A stretch of DNA of 64,000 nucleotides. It comes from Arthrobacter sp. Lineage in GTDB: Bacteria; Actinomycetota; Actinomycetes; Actinomycetales; Micrococcaceae. The position numbers and the translations under genes are program-made. The DNA lies in NCBI GenBank assembly GCA_031277795.1, contig JAITLQ010000012.1, positions 124,001 to 188,000 of the forward strand, given 5' to 3'. This document shows positions 54,399 through 63,650 of this stretch, in pieces. Position 1 is the stretch's first letter. Every line of letters starts with the position of its first letter. Below the pieces are notes generated by a model. The model searched no databases, was not told the origin of the DNA, and worked only from the letters and a program-made list of their open reading frames with translations.

Positions 54399-57300
54399 TC
54401 AGGCCTCCACTGCTTCGACAACAACCACCGGCTCCGGCAGCTCCACCACGTTGAGCTCCAGCGCGGTGGAGAGGGTCTCCCCCATGACGAGCTCGCGGAA
54501 GGCCTCGGCAGCCTCGACCGTGGCCGCCTGCGCCTGCACCGAGGTGCGCACGCGGTCGCCGACGTTGAGGTCGGCGGCCTTGCGGGCCGACTGGATGGCG
54601 CGGATGAGGTCGCGGGCGGCGCCCTCGGCCTCGAGCTCCGGGGTCAGGACGGTGTCGAGGACCACGAAGCCGGCGCCGGGCAGGACCGCGGCGGCCCGCT
54701 CGGCGGCCGCCGACGCGTCCACCGCCGTGGTGAGCGTGTACTCGCCCTCCTGCAGCGCCAGGCCGCCGGAGGTCACGGTGCCGTCCTCCGCCACGGACCA
54801 ATCGCCCGACTTGGAACCCTTGATGGCCAGCTGCACCTGCTTGCCGAGGCGCGGGCCGGCCGCGCGGGCGTTGACGGAGAGCGTGCGGACGATGCCGTAG
54901 GAGGCCTCGTCGGCGTCCTCGGCGTCGACCAGGGTGATGGACTTCAGGTTCAGCTCGTCCTTGATGATGTCGGCGAAGGTGCCGGCCAGGCCAGCCGCCT
55001 CCGGCACCACGACGTCCATGCCGGCCAGCGGCAGGCGCACGCGCAGCTTGGCGGCCTTGCGCAGGCTGGAGCCGGTGGAGGCGATGGTGCGGGTGAGCTC
55101 CATGCGCGTAACGAGCTCGGCGTCCACCGGGAAGAGGGAGTCGTCCGGGTAGTCCGTCAGGTGCACGGAGCGCCCGCCGGTCAGGCCGCGCCAGATCTCC
55201 TCGGTGGCCAGCGGCAGCAGCGGGGCCGCCACGCGGCACACGGCCTCGAGGGCCGTGTAAAGCACGTCGAAGGCCTCGGTGTCCTCGTCGAAGAAGCGCT
55301 GGCGCGAGCGGCGCACGTACCAGTTGGTCAGCGTCTCCATGTAGGCGCGCAGGGACTCGGTGGCCTCGGAGACCTCGTAGGCGTCGAGCGCGGCGCGCAC
55401 CTCGCGGATGACGTCGCCGGTCGCGGCCAGGAGGTAGCGATCGAGCGGGTCCTTGGCGTCATGGCGCAGCGTGGCCTCGTAGCCAGCCCCGCCGTTGGCG
55501 GAGTTGGTGTACAGCGTGAAGAAGTACCAGACGTTCCACAGCGGCAACAGGACCTGGCGGACGCCCTCGCGGATGCCCTCCTCGGTCACGATGAGGTTGC
55601 CGCCGCGCAGGATCGGGGAGGCCATGAGGAACCAGCGCATGGCGTCGGAGCCGTCGCGGTCGAGGACCTCGTTGACGTCCGGGTAGTTGCGCAGGGACTT
55701 GGACATCTTCTGGCCGTCCGAGCCCAGGACGATGCCGTGGGAGATGACGTTCTTGAACGCCGGGCGGTCGAAGAGGGCCGTGGCCAGGATGTGCATGGTG
55801 TAGAACCAGCCGCGGGTCTGACCGATGTACTCGACGATGAAGTCCGCCGGGTTGTGGGTGTCGAACCAGTCCTTGTTCTCCATGGGGTAATGCACCTGGG
55901 CATACGGCATGGAACCGGAGTCGAACCAGACGTCAAGGACGTCCTCGACGCGCTTGAGCGTGCCCTCGCAGCCCGGCTCGGGGCAGGCGGCGGTGAGCTC
56001 GTCGATGAAGGGGCGGTGCAGGTCCGGCTCGCCGGCGTGGTTGACGGGCAGGCGCCCGAAGCGGGCCTTGAGCTCCTCCAAGGAGCCGAAGACCTCCTCG
56101 TGCTTGCACTCGGCGTCGGAGCACTGCCACACCGGGATGGGCGAGCCCCAGAAGCGGTTGCGGGAGATGGACCAGTCGCGGGCGTTGGCGACCCACTTGC
56201 CGAACTGGCCGTCCTTGACGTTCTCGGGGATCCAGTTGATGCCCTGGTTCAGCTCGCCCATGCGCTCCTTGACGTCCGTGACGCGGACGTACCAGGAGGA
56301 GATGGCGCGGTAGATGAGGGGCGTGCGGCAGCGCCAGCAGTGCGGGTAGCTGTGCTCGTAGGTGGCCTGGCGGAACAGGCGCGCGTCGGCCTTGAGGTGG
56401 GCGATGATCGCCTTGTTGGCCTCGAAGACCTGCACGCCGGCGATGTCGTCGAGCGCGGTGCCCTTGAACAGCGGCAGGAACTTGGCACCCTCGTCCACGG
56501 AGAGGACCACGGGGATGCCGTTGGCCTCACACACGCGCTGATCGTCCTCGCCGTAGGCGGGGGCCTGGTGAACCACGCCCGTGCCGTCGGAGACGGTGAC
56601 GTAGTCGTCGACCACGATCTGCCAGGAGTTCTCGGTGCCCCACTGCTCGGCGTCGGCGAAGACGTTCCACAGCGGCTGGTAAGCAAGGCCCTTGAGCTCG
56701 GAGCCCAGGTAAGTGGCCTGGACCGCCTCGGCCGCGGCAGCGGCGTCGGCGTACCCCAGGTCCTTGGCGTGGGCGCCAAGCAGGTCAGCGGCGAGGAGGT
56801 AGCGCGCTCCCTCCGGGAGCGTGTTGGTGTGGGGCTGGCTCGGGCCGGCCGGCACCACCACGTAGGAGATGGAGGGCCCGACGGCGAGCGCCTGGTTGGT
56901 CGGCAGCGTCCAGGGGGTGGTGGTCCAGGCCAGGACGTTGACGCCCGTGAGTTCCGCGGCCAGCGCGGCGTTGCCGCCCTCGAGGGCCGCGCCGGTGAAC
57001 GGGAAGGCGACGGTGACGGTGGGATCCTGGCGATCCTTGTACACGTCGTCGTCCATGCGCAGCTCGTGATTGGAGAGCGGCGTCTCGTCCTTCCAGCAGT
57101 ACGGCAGCACGCGGAAGCCCTGGTAGGTCAGGCCCTTGTGGTGCAGCTCGGAGAAGGCCCACAGCACCGACTCCATGAAGGAGGGGTTGAGGGTCTTGTA
57201 GTCGTTCTCGAAGTCGACCCAGCGCGCCTGGCGGGTCACGTAGGACTTCCACTCGTCCGTGTACTTGAGCACGGACGCGCGGCAGGCGTCGTTGAACTTG

Positions 57301-57674
57301 TCGATCCCCATCTCGAGGATCTCCTGCTTGTCGGTCATGCCCAGCTGCTTCATGGCCTCGAGCTCGGCCGGGAGGCCGTGAGTGTCCCAGCCGAAGCGGC
57401 GCTCAACGCGGCGGCCGCGCTGCGTCTGGTAGCGGGCCACGAGGTCCTTCACGTAGCCCGTGAGGAGGTGGCCGTAGTGCGGCAGGCCGTTGGCGAACGG
57501 CGGGCCGTCGTAGAAGACGAACTCGTTCTCGCCGGCCGCGCGCTGGTCGATGGAGGCCTGGAAGGTGCCGTCCTCGTCCCAGTACTTGAGGATGCGCTCC
57601 TCGATCTGGGGGAAGCGCGGGGAGGCCGGGGTGTTCCCGGACGGATCGCTCGTGACGCGGGGATAAAGGCTCAT
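54399..57674 (-). CDS. ileS: Isoleucyl-tRNA synthetase
   Basis: 1091 residues, the longer eukaryote-like form common in actinobacteria. HIGH-type motif GLPHYGH near residue 63, editing domain WTTTPWTLPTNQAL, KMSKS at the catalytic loop and a C-terminal anticodon-binding domain. The zinc-knuckle CxxC stretch is less evident. Expression is expected to follow the uncharged tRNA-Ile level through the T-box upstream. The ATG at 57674 begins MSLYPRVTSD. Confidence 0.97.
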   Translation of the reverse strand: MSLYPRVTSDPSGNTPASPRFPQIEERILKYWDEDGTFQASIDQRAAGENEFVFYDGPPFANGLPHYGHLLTGYVKDLVARYQTQRGRRVERRFGWDTHGLPAELEAMKQLGMTDKQEILEMGIDKFNDACRASVLKYTDEWKSYVTRQARWVDFENDYKTLNPSFMESVLWAFSELHHKGLTYQGFRVLPYCWKDETPLSNHELRMDDDVYKDRQDPTVTVAFPFTGAALEGGNAALAAELTGVNVLAWTTTPWTLPTNQALAVGPSISYVVVPAGPSQPHTNTLPEGARYLLAADLLGAHAKDLGYADAAAAAEAVQATYLGSELKGLAYQPLWNVFADAEQWGTENSWQIVVDDYVTVSDGTGVVHQAPAYGEDDQRVCEANGIPVVLSVDEGAKFLPLFKGTALDDIAGVQVFEANKAIIAHLKADARLFRQATYEHSYPHCWRCRTPLIYRAISSWYVRVTDVKERMGELNQGINWIPENVKDGQFGKWVANARDWSISRNRFWGSPIPVWQCSDAECKHEEVFGSLEELKARFGRLPVNHAGEPDLHRPFIDELTAACPEPGCEGTLKRVEDVLDVWFDSGSMPYAQVHYPMENKDWFDTHNPADFIVEYIGQTRGWFYTMHILATALFDRPAFKNVISHGIVLGSDGQKMSKSLRNYPDVNEVLDRDGSDAMRWFLMASPILRGGNLIVTEEGIREGVRQVLLPLWNVWYFFTLYTNSANGGAGYEATLRHDAKDPLDRYLLAATGDVIREVRAALDAYEVSEATESLRAYMETLTNWYVRRSRQRFFDEDTEAFDVLYTALEAVCRVAAPLLPLATEEIWRGLTGGRSVHLTDYPDDSLFPVDAELVTRMELTRTIASTGSSLRKAAKLRVRLPLAGMDVVVPEAAGLAGTFADIIKDELNLKSITLVDAEDADEASYGIVRTLSVNARAAGPRLGKQVQLAIKGSKSGDWSVAEDGTVTSGGLALQEGEYTLTTAVDASAAAERAAAVLPGAGFVVLDTVLTPELEAEGAARDLIRAIQSARKAADLNVGDRVRTSVQAQAATVEAAEAFRELVMGETLSTALELNVVELPEPVVVVEAVEA

Positions 57675-57975
57675 GGCGTGGCTTTCCTGCGAGTCCTTCT
57701 GCGCTGCCCCTGTGGCAAGCGCGCATTGCTGTTCGCCGACGTACAGGGACGACGCACCGGCGCATGGGCGCCGGGGCCGCGGTACCACCCCGCTTGCTTG
57801 CGCTGCCCCGGTGTTCCGGGGCGGCGCGAGCCGCTTAAGTCAGCTGTGACGGGCTGTTCCCGTTCGGTTCTACTTGCCGTTCGGGTGCGGCGCCGGGCGC
57901 CGCGGGTGAACGGGGTTCTTCCGAAGGCTCACCGGTGATGGCCGGGTCGATGCCTGTGTTGTTTTCAAGTCTAGC
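57675..57975 (-). promoter_or_regulatory. T-box riboswitch of ileS
   Basis: On the minus strand the sequence GGGGTGGTACCGCG (complement of 57778-57791) is the T-box core that pairs with the tRNA acceptor end. About 150 bases before it, GGCCATCACCGGTGAGCC carries the isoleucine specifier ATC (complement of 57937-57939) in a short stem I, as in actinobacterial ileS leaders. These usually act on translation. The whole 330-bp gap up to the SDR gene is taken up by it and its promoter. Confidence 0.88.
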
Positions 57976-58004
57976 GCGACGCGTCAAGCCGTGCGCCGGT
58001 GCGG

Positions 58005-58769
58005 CTACTGCTTGCGCAGGAGCTTGTGGTTGGCCGCCTGTGCCACGGGGCGCAGGACGATCTCGTCCAGGTTGACGTGGTGCGGGAGGCTCACCGCGTA
58101 GCGGACCACGTCGGCGACATCCTCGGAGCTCAGGGGCTCCTCGACGCCGGCGTAGACGGCGTCCGCTGCTTCCTGGGAGCCCAGGCGGCGGAGGGCGAAC
58201 TCGTCGCTCTTCACGAGGCCCGGGAGGATCTCGATGACGCGGACGTTGTGCTCCGCCTCCTCGAGGCGGAGGGCCTGGGTCATGGCGCGCTGGGCCGACT
58301 TGGCGGCGTTGTAGCCGCCGCCGCCCTCGTAGCTAACCAGGGCCGCGGTGGAGGTGAGGTTGAGGACGGTGCCGCCGCCCTGCGCGGAGCGCAGCTGCGG
58401 GAGGAGGGCTCGCGTGAGCTTCATGGTGCCCATGACGTTGGAGCGGAACATCCACTCCCAGTCGTCGGTGTGAGCCTCGGCGATGTGCTGATTGCCGCGG
58501 GCGCCGCCCGCGATGTTGATGAGGGTGTCGACGCCGTTGGCCTGGGCCGAGGCGGCGATGGCCGCGACGTCCTCGTCGTTCGAAACGTCTCCGGCCACCC
58601 AGGCGCAGCCCGTCTCCTCGGCGAGCGCCATGAGGCGCCCCTCGCGGCGCGCGACGGCCACGACGTCCCAGCCCTGGGCACGCAGGGCGCGGACGGTGGC
58701 GGCGCCGATGCCGGCGGAGGCGCCGGTGACGAGGGCACAACGGGGGGAAGACGCGGGGGCGGAGGTCAT
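58005..58769 (-). CDS. Short-chain dehydrogenase/reductase
   Basis: 254 residues; cofactor motif TGASAGIG (14-21), NIAGG, catalytic serine in STAALVS and Y-x3-K in YNAAK near residue 153. The region VARREGR favours NADP(H). Similar to YdfG/serine 3-dehydrogenase-like SDRs; substrate unknown. Confidence 0.92.
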   Translation of the reverse strand: MTSAPASSPRCALVTGASAGIGAATVRALRAQGWDVVAVARREGRLMALAEETGCAWVAGDVSNDEDVAAIAASAQANGVDTLINIAGGARGNQHIAEAHTDDWEWMFRSNVMGTMKLTRALLPQLRSAQGGGTVLNLTSTAALVSYEGGGGYNAAKSAQRAMTQALRLEEAEHNVRVIEILPGLVKSDEFALRRLGSQEAADAVYAGVEEPLSSEDVADVVRYAVSLPHHVNLDEIVLRPVAQAANHKLLRKQ

Positions 58770-58969
58770 AGCTCAAGCCTACGACCGGGCGGGCCGGGGT
58801 GCGCGCGGGGCGAGCATGGCGGCGGTGGGTGCCGCGGGCGTAGCGGCACCCACCGAATCGGCCCACACGCCTTGACCACCCGGCGTGCGCTGCGGGCGGA
58901 GGGTCGCACCCGAACTCCCGGAAGTATCCCTGAGATTTCGGTGCCAAAACCGACCCACAGGCGTAAGAT

Positions 58970-58995
58970 TAGAACATACATTCGAAGCGTTCGAA
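58970..58995 (+). promoter_or_regulatory. LexA-like box and inverted repeat before the DUF222 gene
   Basis: TAGAACATACATTCGA (58970-58985) matches the SOS pattern TCGAACATATGTTCGA at 13 of 16 positions; TTCGAA-gcg-TTCGAA overlaps it at 58981-58995. It lies just before the GGGAGG ribosome site. 13E12-type genes of mycobacteria are LexA-regulated, which supports the reading. Confidence 0.5.
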
Positions 58996-59006
58996 GGGAG
59001 GTCGCC

Positions 59007-61220
59007 ATGCTGGATGCTCAGCCGCTCAAGGAGGCGACGCTCCTCGTCCGCGAGACGCTCGCCTTCTCCCCCGGCTCCTGGGACGCAGCCCACGAGGACG
59101 AACTCGTGGATCTCCTGGGCGCAGTCGCCGACCTCTCACGGGCCGTGGACGCCCTCCGCGTCGGCACCGCGGGGGCCGTGAGCCGCCGCTCCGAGGGTTT
59201 CAACCGCGCCGAGTCCTTCGCGGCTCGGCTGGGCTTCCGCGGCACCAAGCAGCTCCTCATGCAGGCGTTCGGGGTGCAGGCGCCCACCGCAGACCTCCTC
59301 GTGTCCCTCGCACAGGCCACCGCTCCGCGTTCGGGCTTCTCGGCCGGGGAATTGCCACCCTTCAGGCCCGCGCTCGCAGCGGCGCTGAAGGCCGGGGAAC
59401 TCAGTGCGGATCAGGCGGCGGCCGTGCACCGCGAGCTCCCCCATCCCGGCGCGCCCGAGGCCGTCCCAGGCATGATCGCCGCGGCCGAGGTCTCGCTCGT
59501 CGCCGAGGCGACGGGCGGGCGCATTGACCTCTCTCGGCCGCCGCTGCCACCCTCCGGTCAACGGAACCCGGACTCGGGCGCCTCGCTCCCGACGGGCCAC
59601 GACACCGAGCTCGGCGCCGGGCCCTCCGGGCGGGACCCGCTTGGCTCACTGGGCTCGCTTGCCGGTCAATCCGAGCACGGCGGCCACCCCGAGCAGAACG
59701 GTGCGCCAGGCCAGATGTACGGGGACGGCGCCGGGGACCGCGCCTCGTTCGGCGGTGTGTTCGCGGGTGAGCCCATGCCCGCTCCGCGGCAGGAGACTCC
59801 CGCTGGCCCCACCTGGGACCAGGATCCCTGGGGCGGGCGGCGCATGGAGGTGCACCTCGTCAGGACGCAGGCCAAGGCCTGGGCCAACCACATCGACCCG
59901 GACGGGCCGGAACCGCGCTACGCGGAGCAGCAGCATCAGCGGGCCTTCCGCCTGCAGGCCGCCCGTGGAGGCGGCTATCGCCTCAGCGGCTTCGCGCCGG
60001 AGGCCGAGGGAGCGCTCCTGTTGACGGTCTTGGACAGCTTCACCGCGCCCGGGGCCCAACGCGGACGAGCGGCTTCACCCGAACGCCTCCCCCACCCCGG
60101 CGCCGGCGGCCAAGAGGACCCAGGCGCCGCTGGCGGCCCCGAGGACCGCAGCCAGGACCAAAAGAACTTCGACGCCTTGCACGCCCTCGTGGAGGAACAC
60201 GTGCGCTCGGGCTCCACCGCCGCCGGCACGAGCGCGAGCAGCGCACTCGTCGTGAGCGTGACCCTCTCCGCCTTGGAACGCGCGCTCGCGGCGAGCGAGG
60301 CCGGGCTCGCCGACGGGCAGTCGGCGCTCGCCGGGCTGGACCTCGCGGCGCTCGCGTCCCCGCGCGGCCAAGCGTTCGCCTCCTCCGCGGAGGACCCTCG
60401 CGGACTGGCCCTCGCCACTCTCCTGAGCGCGCGTGCGGCCCGGCTCTCTCGTTCCGATGAGGTGCTCCCCCTGTCGGCGCTCGCCGCCAGGCTCTGCGAG
60501 GACGCCGTCGGGCTGCTCGTCACCGACGATGCGGGCTCCCCTCTGGCCTACGGCCGTTCGCGGCGCCTCTTCTCGCCGCAGCAGCGGCGGGTGCTGACGG
60601 TGCGGGACGGCGGATGCCGGGCACCTGCCTGCAACGCGCCTCCCGGCTGGTGCCACGCGCACCACGTCGTTCCATGGGAACAGGGCGGGCCAAGCGACGT
60701 CACCAACGCCGTGTTGCTCTGCAGCTTCCACCACCACGAGGTGCATCGGGGCCGGCTGATCGTTCTGCCGGCCAGGGGTGGCAACGGATCGCCCGCGGTG
60801 GTCTCGGCGCTGACGGCGAGGTCGATGGCCTCGCGCGAGACCATGCCCGCTCCCGGCGCCCAAGGCCGGGGTGCGCACGGCTGTGGTTCAAGTGGCCGGT
60901 CCGCCCAGGGGCTCGCGTCGGGTCATCGCGGCTGGACCGCCCGGCTGACGAACCATTCCTCGCCGCCCGGGCCAGTCGATCCGGCCATCCGCACGAGTCG
61001 GGCGAACCGCAGCGGGCGGGGTCGGCCAGCCGTGGCGGCGGCGCAGACTGCGCTCGCTGGGCACATCGGGCACACCGGACGAACGAGAAGCGGCACGAAG
61101 CCGCGCGGCATCAGCTGGCGGCGCCATGATCACCTGATCCTGACGAGCCAGTCGGGTAACGCCAAACGGTCGAGATCGCCGGGTCCGGCGTCCAGGCCGC
61201 TCCTCCGCCCGCGGAGGTGA
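59007..61220 (+). CDS. DUF222 / HNH endonuclease domain protein (13E12 type)
   Basis: 737 residues. DUF222 covers roughly 1-430 with a Gly/Pro-rich insert (180-270); the HNH domain (about 536-585) reads CRAPACNAPPGWCHAHHVVPWEQGGPSDVTNAVLLCSFHHHEVHR in parts, with both zinc cysteines and catalytic histidines. A 150-residue tail rich in Gly, Arg and Ser follows, unlike the family, which usually ends soon after HNH. The family is multi-copy and mobile in actinobacteria, activity uncertain. ATG follows GGGAGG. Confidence 0.85.
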   Translation: MLDAQPLKEATLLVRETLAFSPGSWDAAHEDELVDLLGAVADLSRAVDALRVGTAGAVSRRSEGFNRAESFAARLGFRGTKQLLMQAFGVQAPTADLLVSLAQATAPRSGFSAGELPPFRPALAAALKAGELSADQAAAVHRELPHPGAPEAVPGMIAAAEVSLVAEATGGRIDLSRPPLPPSGQRNPDSGASLPTGHDTELGAGPSGRDPLGSLGSLAGQSEHGGHPEQNGAPGQMYGDGAGDRASFGGVFAGEPMPAPRQETPAGPTWDQDPWGGRRMEVHLVRTQAKAWANHIDPDGPEPRYAEQQHQRAFRLQAARGGGYRLSGFAPEAEGALLLTVLDSFTAPGAQRGRAASPERLPHPGAGGQEDPGAAGGPEDRSQDQKNFDALHALVEEHVRSGSTAAGTSASSALVVSVTLSALERALAASEAGLADGQSALAGLDLAALASPRGQAFASSAEDPRGLALATLLSARAARLSRSDEVLPLSALAARLCEDAVGLLVTDDAGSPLAYGRSRRLFSPQQRRVLTVRDGGCRAPACNAPPGWCHAHHVVPWEQGGPSDVTNAVLLCSFHHHEVHRGRLIVLPARGGNGSPAVVSALTARSMASRETMPAPGAQGRGAHGCGSSGRSAQGLASGHRGWTARLTNHSSPPGPVDPAIRTSRANRSGRGRPAVAAAQTALAGHIGHTGRTRSGTKPRGISWRRHDHLILTSQSGNAKRSRSPGPASRPLLRPRR

Positions 61221-61282
61221 GCCCGGGCGACGCCCCATGGTTGCCATGCGAGTCGGGCGGGGCTGAGCGTGCACTTCCCGCC

Positions 61283-61317
61283 CAGGGCTCAGGGCTCAGG
61301 GCTCAGGGCTCAGGGCT
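61283..61317 (+). repeat. Five tandem copies of CAGGGCT
   Basis: Five exact 7-bp units in the 238-bp gap between the DUF222/HNH gene and the GNAT gene. Copy number may vary by slippage. Confidence 0.85.
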
Positions 61318-61458
61318 CACGGAGCGCTCTTGTCAGCCGCAACGCCAGTAGACGCCCGGCGTGTCGGCGACCGATCCGTGTGCTCGAGCGCCGAGCTGAC
61401 GTCGCCCCGGCCGCCGGCTCTGCGGCTCACCCAGGAGGAGGGAACGAGCAGGGCAGCC

Positions 61459-62031
61459 ATGTCGTGGAACGATGGCAAGGTGATCTCCCTGCGCCGCGCC
61501 ACCCCAGACGATGTCCCAGCCGTCCTCGGCCTCTTCGACGAGGCCATCGCCTGGTTCCTTTCCATCGGCAACAAGGGCCAATGGGGCACCGAACCGTGGT
61601 CGCCCCAGGAACGCCAGCAGCGACGCGTCACGGAGATGCTCGCCCTCCCCGGCGCCTGGGTCGCCGTGAACGAACACGACTCGGTGCTCGGGGCGCTCGT
61701 CGTGGGTGAGGCCGGCGAGGAGGTACCCGCCGCCACCGAGCCCGAGCTTTACGTTCGCGTCCTCATCGGCTCACGCCGCCCCGAGGCCAAGGGCGTCGGC
61801 CGACGCCTCATGGCCCACGCGGACCGCCTCGCCGCCCAGGCCGGCCTCGAGTACTTGCGCGTCGACTGCTACGCCGGAGGCACGGGAAAGCTCGTGGAGT
61901 TCTACGAGTCGTGCGGCTACGAGCGACTCGTCACCTTCGAGGTCGAGGGTTGGCCCGGCCAGGTGCTCGGGCGCAGACTGAGCGCCGCGGCCGCACAGGC
62001 GTCGGCTGAACCCTCGGGGAGCAGCAAGTGA
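61459..62031 (+). CDS. GNAT family N-acetyltransferase
   Basis: 190 residues: ISLRRATPDDVPAVLGLFDEA at the start and RRPEAKGVGRRLMAHADRLAAQAG as acetyl-CoA loop, then FYESCGYERL. Substrate unknown. Ends with a 4-bp overlap into the next gene. An in-frame upstream ATG at 61330 would include the intergenic region and has no ribosome site. Confidence 0.87.
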   Translation: MSWNDGKVISLRRATPDDVPAVLGLFDEAIAWFLSIGNKGQWGTEPWSPQERQQRRVTEMLALPGAWVAVNEHDSVLGALVVGEAGEEVPAATEPELYVRVLIGSRRPEAKGVGRRLMAHADRLAAQAGLEYLRVDCYAGGTGKLVEFYESCGYERLVTFEVEGWPGQVLGRRLSAAAAQASAEPSGSSK

Positions 62032-62600
62032 AGGCCGCCGAGCGCGAACGGCTCACCACCCTCCCGGACGGCACCCTCACGCTGGCCCAACTCTGGCCCG
62101 CCGACGACGAACTCCCCGCCTGGGCCTGCATCGTTGGGGGCAAGACCTCCCCCGGCGCCATCACCAACGGGCACTTCTACGTGGGGCCCATCGGCCGCCG
62201 CCAAATGGGCCGGCTCGCCGACGCCGGGCTGTACGCCCCGACCGACGCCCCCTTCCAGGACGAGGTCGCGGCCGCCCAGGGCATCGGCTTCGTCAACCTC
62301 TCGCAGGTCCCGCGCAGCAAGGACGACCCGGAGACGCTGACGCTCATGCGGGAGCACTCCCCCGCCGTCGAAGCGGAACTCGCCCGCCGCGACGTCGAGC
62401 TCGTGATCTCGATGTGGCGCCACGGCGCCCGCGAACTCGCGGGCACCGAGGGCCGACCCGGCTTTCACCCAAACGGGACCTCCTGGGGCGCCGAACTCTT
62501 CCGCATGCCCAGCCCCTACGCGCGGGCCATCGAGGCGGTCGTGGTCATGGACGAGCTGCGCGACTTCCTGGAACACAACCGCCTCGGCGCCCACCGCTGA
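62028..62600 (+). CDS. Hypothetical protein, possibly uracil-DNA-glycosylase-fold
   Basis: 190 residues from GTG 62028, overlapping the GNAT stop (GTGA). GKTSPGAITNGHFYVGPIGRRQMGRLADAGL followed by GIGFVNLSQVPRSKDD and LVISMWRHGARELAG (read in parts) resembles the layout of uracil-DNA glycosylase superfamily members such as Mug: a GHxF-type loop, a late asparagine-containing strand and a strand leading to a substrate loop. The resemblance is weak and the enzyme class is not certain. Confidence 0.5.
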   Translation: MKAAERERLTTLPDGTLTLAQLWPADDELPAWACIVGGKTSPGAITNGHFYVGPIGRRQMGRLADAGLYAPTDAPFQDEVAAAQGIGFVNLSQVPRSKDDPETLTLMREHSPAVEAELARRDVELVISMWRHGARELAGTEGRPGFHPNGTSWGAELFRMPSPYARAIEAVVVMDELRDFLEHNRLGAHR

Positions 62601-62603
62601 GGG

Positions 62604-63560
62604 CTACTTCTTGGCGCCGTCCACGTTGATCATGGGCGTCGTCTTCCCATCCGTGATGATCAGCTGACCCTTCTCCGCCGCCGTCTTCAGGGCCTCGATG
62701 TACTGCTGCTGCAGCACCTCGGGGGTCAGCGCCTTGGACCGAGCTGCGTTGGCCTTGGCCTCACCCTCCGCCTCCACGAGCTTCTTCTTGGCCTCCTGCT
62801 CGGCCGTGACCGTGGCCGCCTTCGCCTCCTCTGCGCGCGTCTGCTCCGCGGTCAGGTTCTCGAAGCGCTCCATGATCTGCTCGGGGTAGCGAATGTCCTG
62901 CAGCGCCACCTGGATGCCCGTCACGCCCCACCTCTCCCAACGCTTCTCCAGCGCCTCCAGGATGTTCGCCGAGACCTCCTCGCGCTTCGAGAGCACCTCC
63001 ACCGTGGTGTAGCGGGACGGAACCGTGCGCACCATGGCGGCGATGTCCTGGTTGATCAGGCGCGTGCGGAACATGTCCTGCGTGCGGTACTCCTTGTAGA
63101 TCGCCTCGACCATGTCCGGGCGCACCGCATAGGTGACCGTGACGTCCATGGAACCGCGCGTGCCGGCCTTGTCATTGAACGGGATGGAGTTTCCCGTGGT
63201 CCCGGAATCCGCATCCGAGAACTTGGCGACGTTGTTGCGCGTGTCGAAGGTGACGGTCTCCACCCACGGGGCCTTGATGCCGATGCCGGGCTCCACCTTC
63301 GAGCCCACGAGCTCACCAGTGAACGAGCGCAGCGCCTTCGCTTCGCCCTCGTCCTGCGTGTACAGGAACGAGGTGCCCAGCATCACCAGGCCGAAGACAG
63401 CCAGCACACCGGCACCCACCCCGGTCCACCTGGCGGAGCGCGCCGGTGCTTCGGCCCCCGCCCGCTTGGTCCTGGCACGGAAGTACCACAGCGCTCCGAC
63501 GGCGATCACGATCAAGACAAGGGACAACACGAACTGGGCCACGCCAATCCTTTCGGGCAT
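62604..63560 (-). CDS. SPFH/prohibitin family membrane protein
   Basis: 318 residues. Two N-terminal membrane segments (9-27 and 46-66), then an SPFH domain ([49 protein letters not shown]) and a coiled coil rich in Ala/Glu/Lys ([24 protein letters not shown] in parts). Such proteins oligomerise on the membrane and scaffold proteases or domains. Convergent with the upstream gene, 3 bp apart. Confidence 0.88.
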   Translation of the reverse strand: MPERIGVAQFVLSLVLIVIAVGALWYFRARTKRAGAEAPARSARWTGVGAGVLAVFGLVMLGTSFLYTQDEGEAKALRSFTGELVGSKVEPGIGIKAPWVETVTFDTRNNVAKFSDADSGTTGNSIPFNDKAGTRGSMDVTVTYAVRPDMVEAIYKEYRTQDMFRTRLINQDIAAMVRTVPSRYTTVEVLSKREEVSANILEALEKRWERWGVTGIQVALQDIRYPEQIMERFENLTAEQTRAEEAKAATVTAEQEAKKKLVEAEGEAKANAARSKALTPEVLQQQYIEALKTAAEKGQLIITDGKTTPMINVDGAKK

Positions 63561-63650
63561 GCAACGAATGATGCATTTCACTCTAGGCGGGACGTGAGCG
63601 CCCCCGACACGCGGCCCGCGGGCCGCGCCACTCATGGGAGAATGGCCAGC

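Noticed and set aside
61283..61317. Heptamer array as a CRISPR
   Set aside because: Units are 7 bp without spacers.
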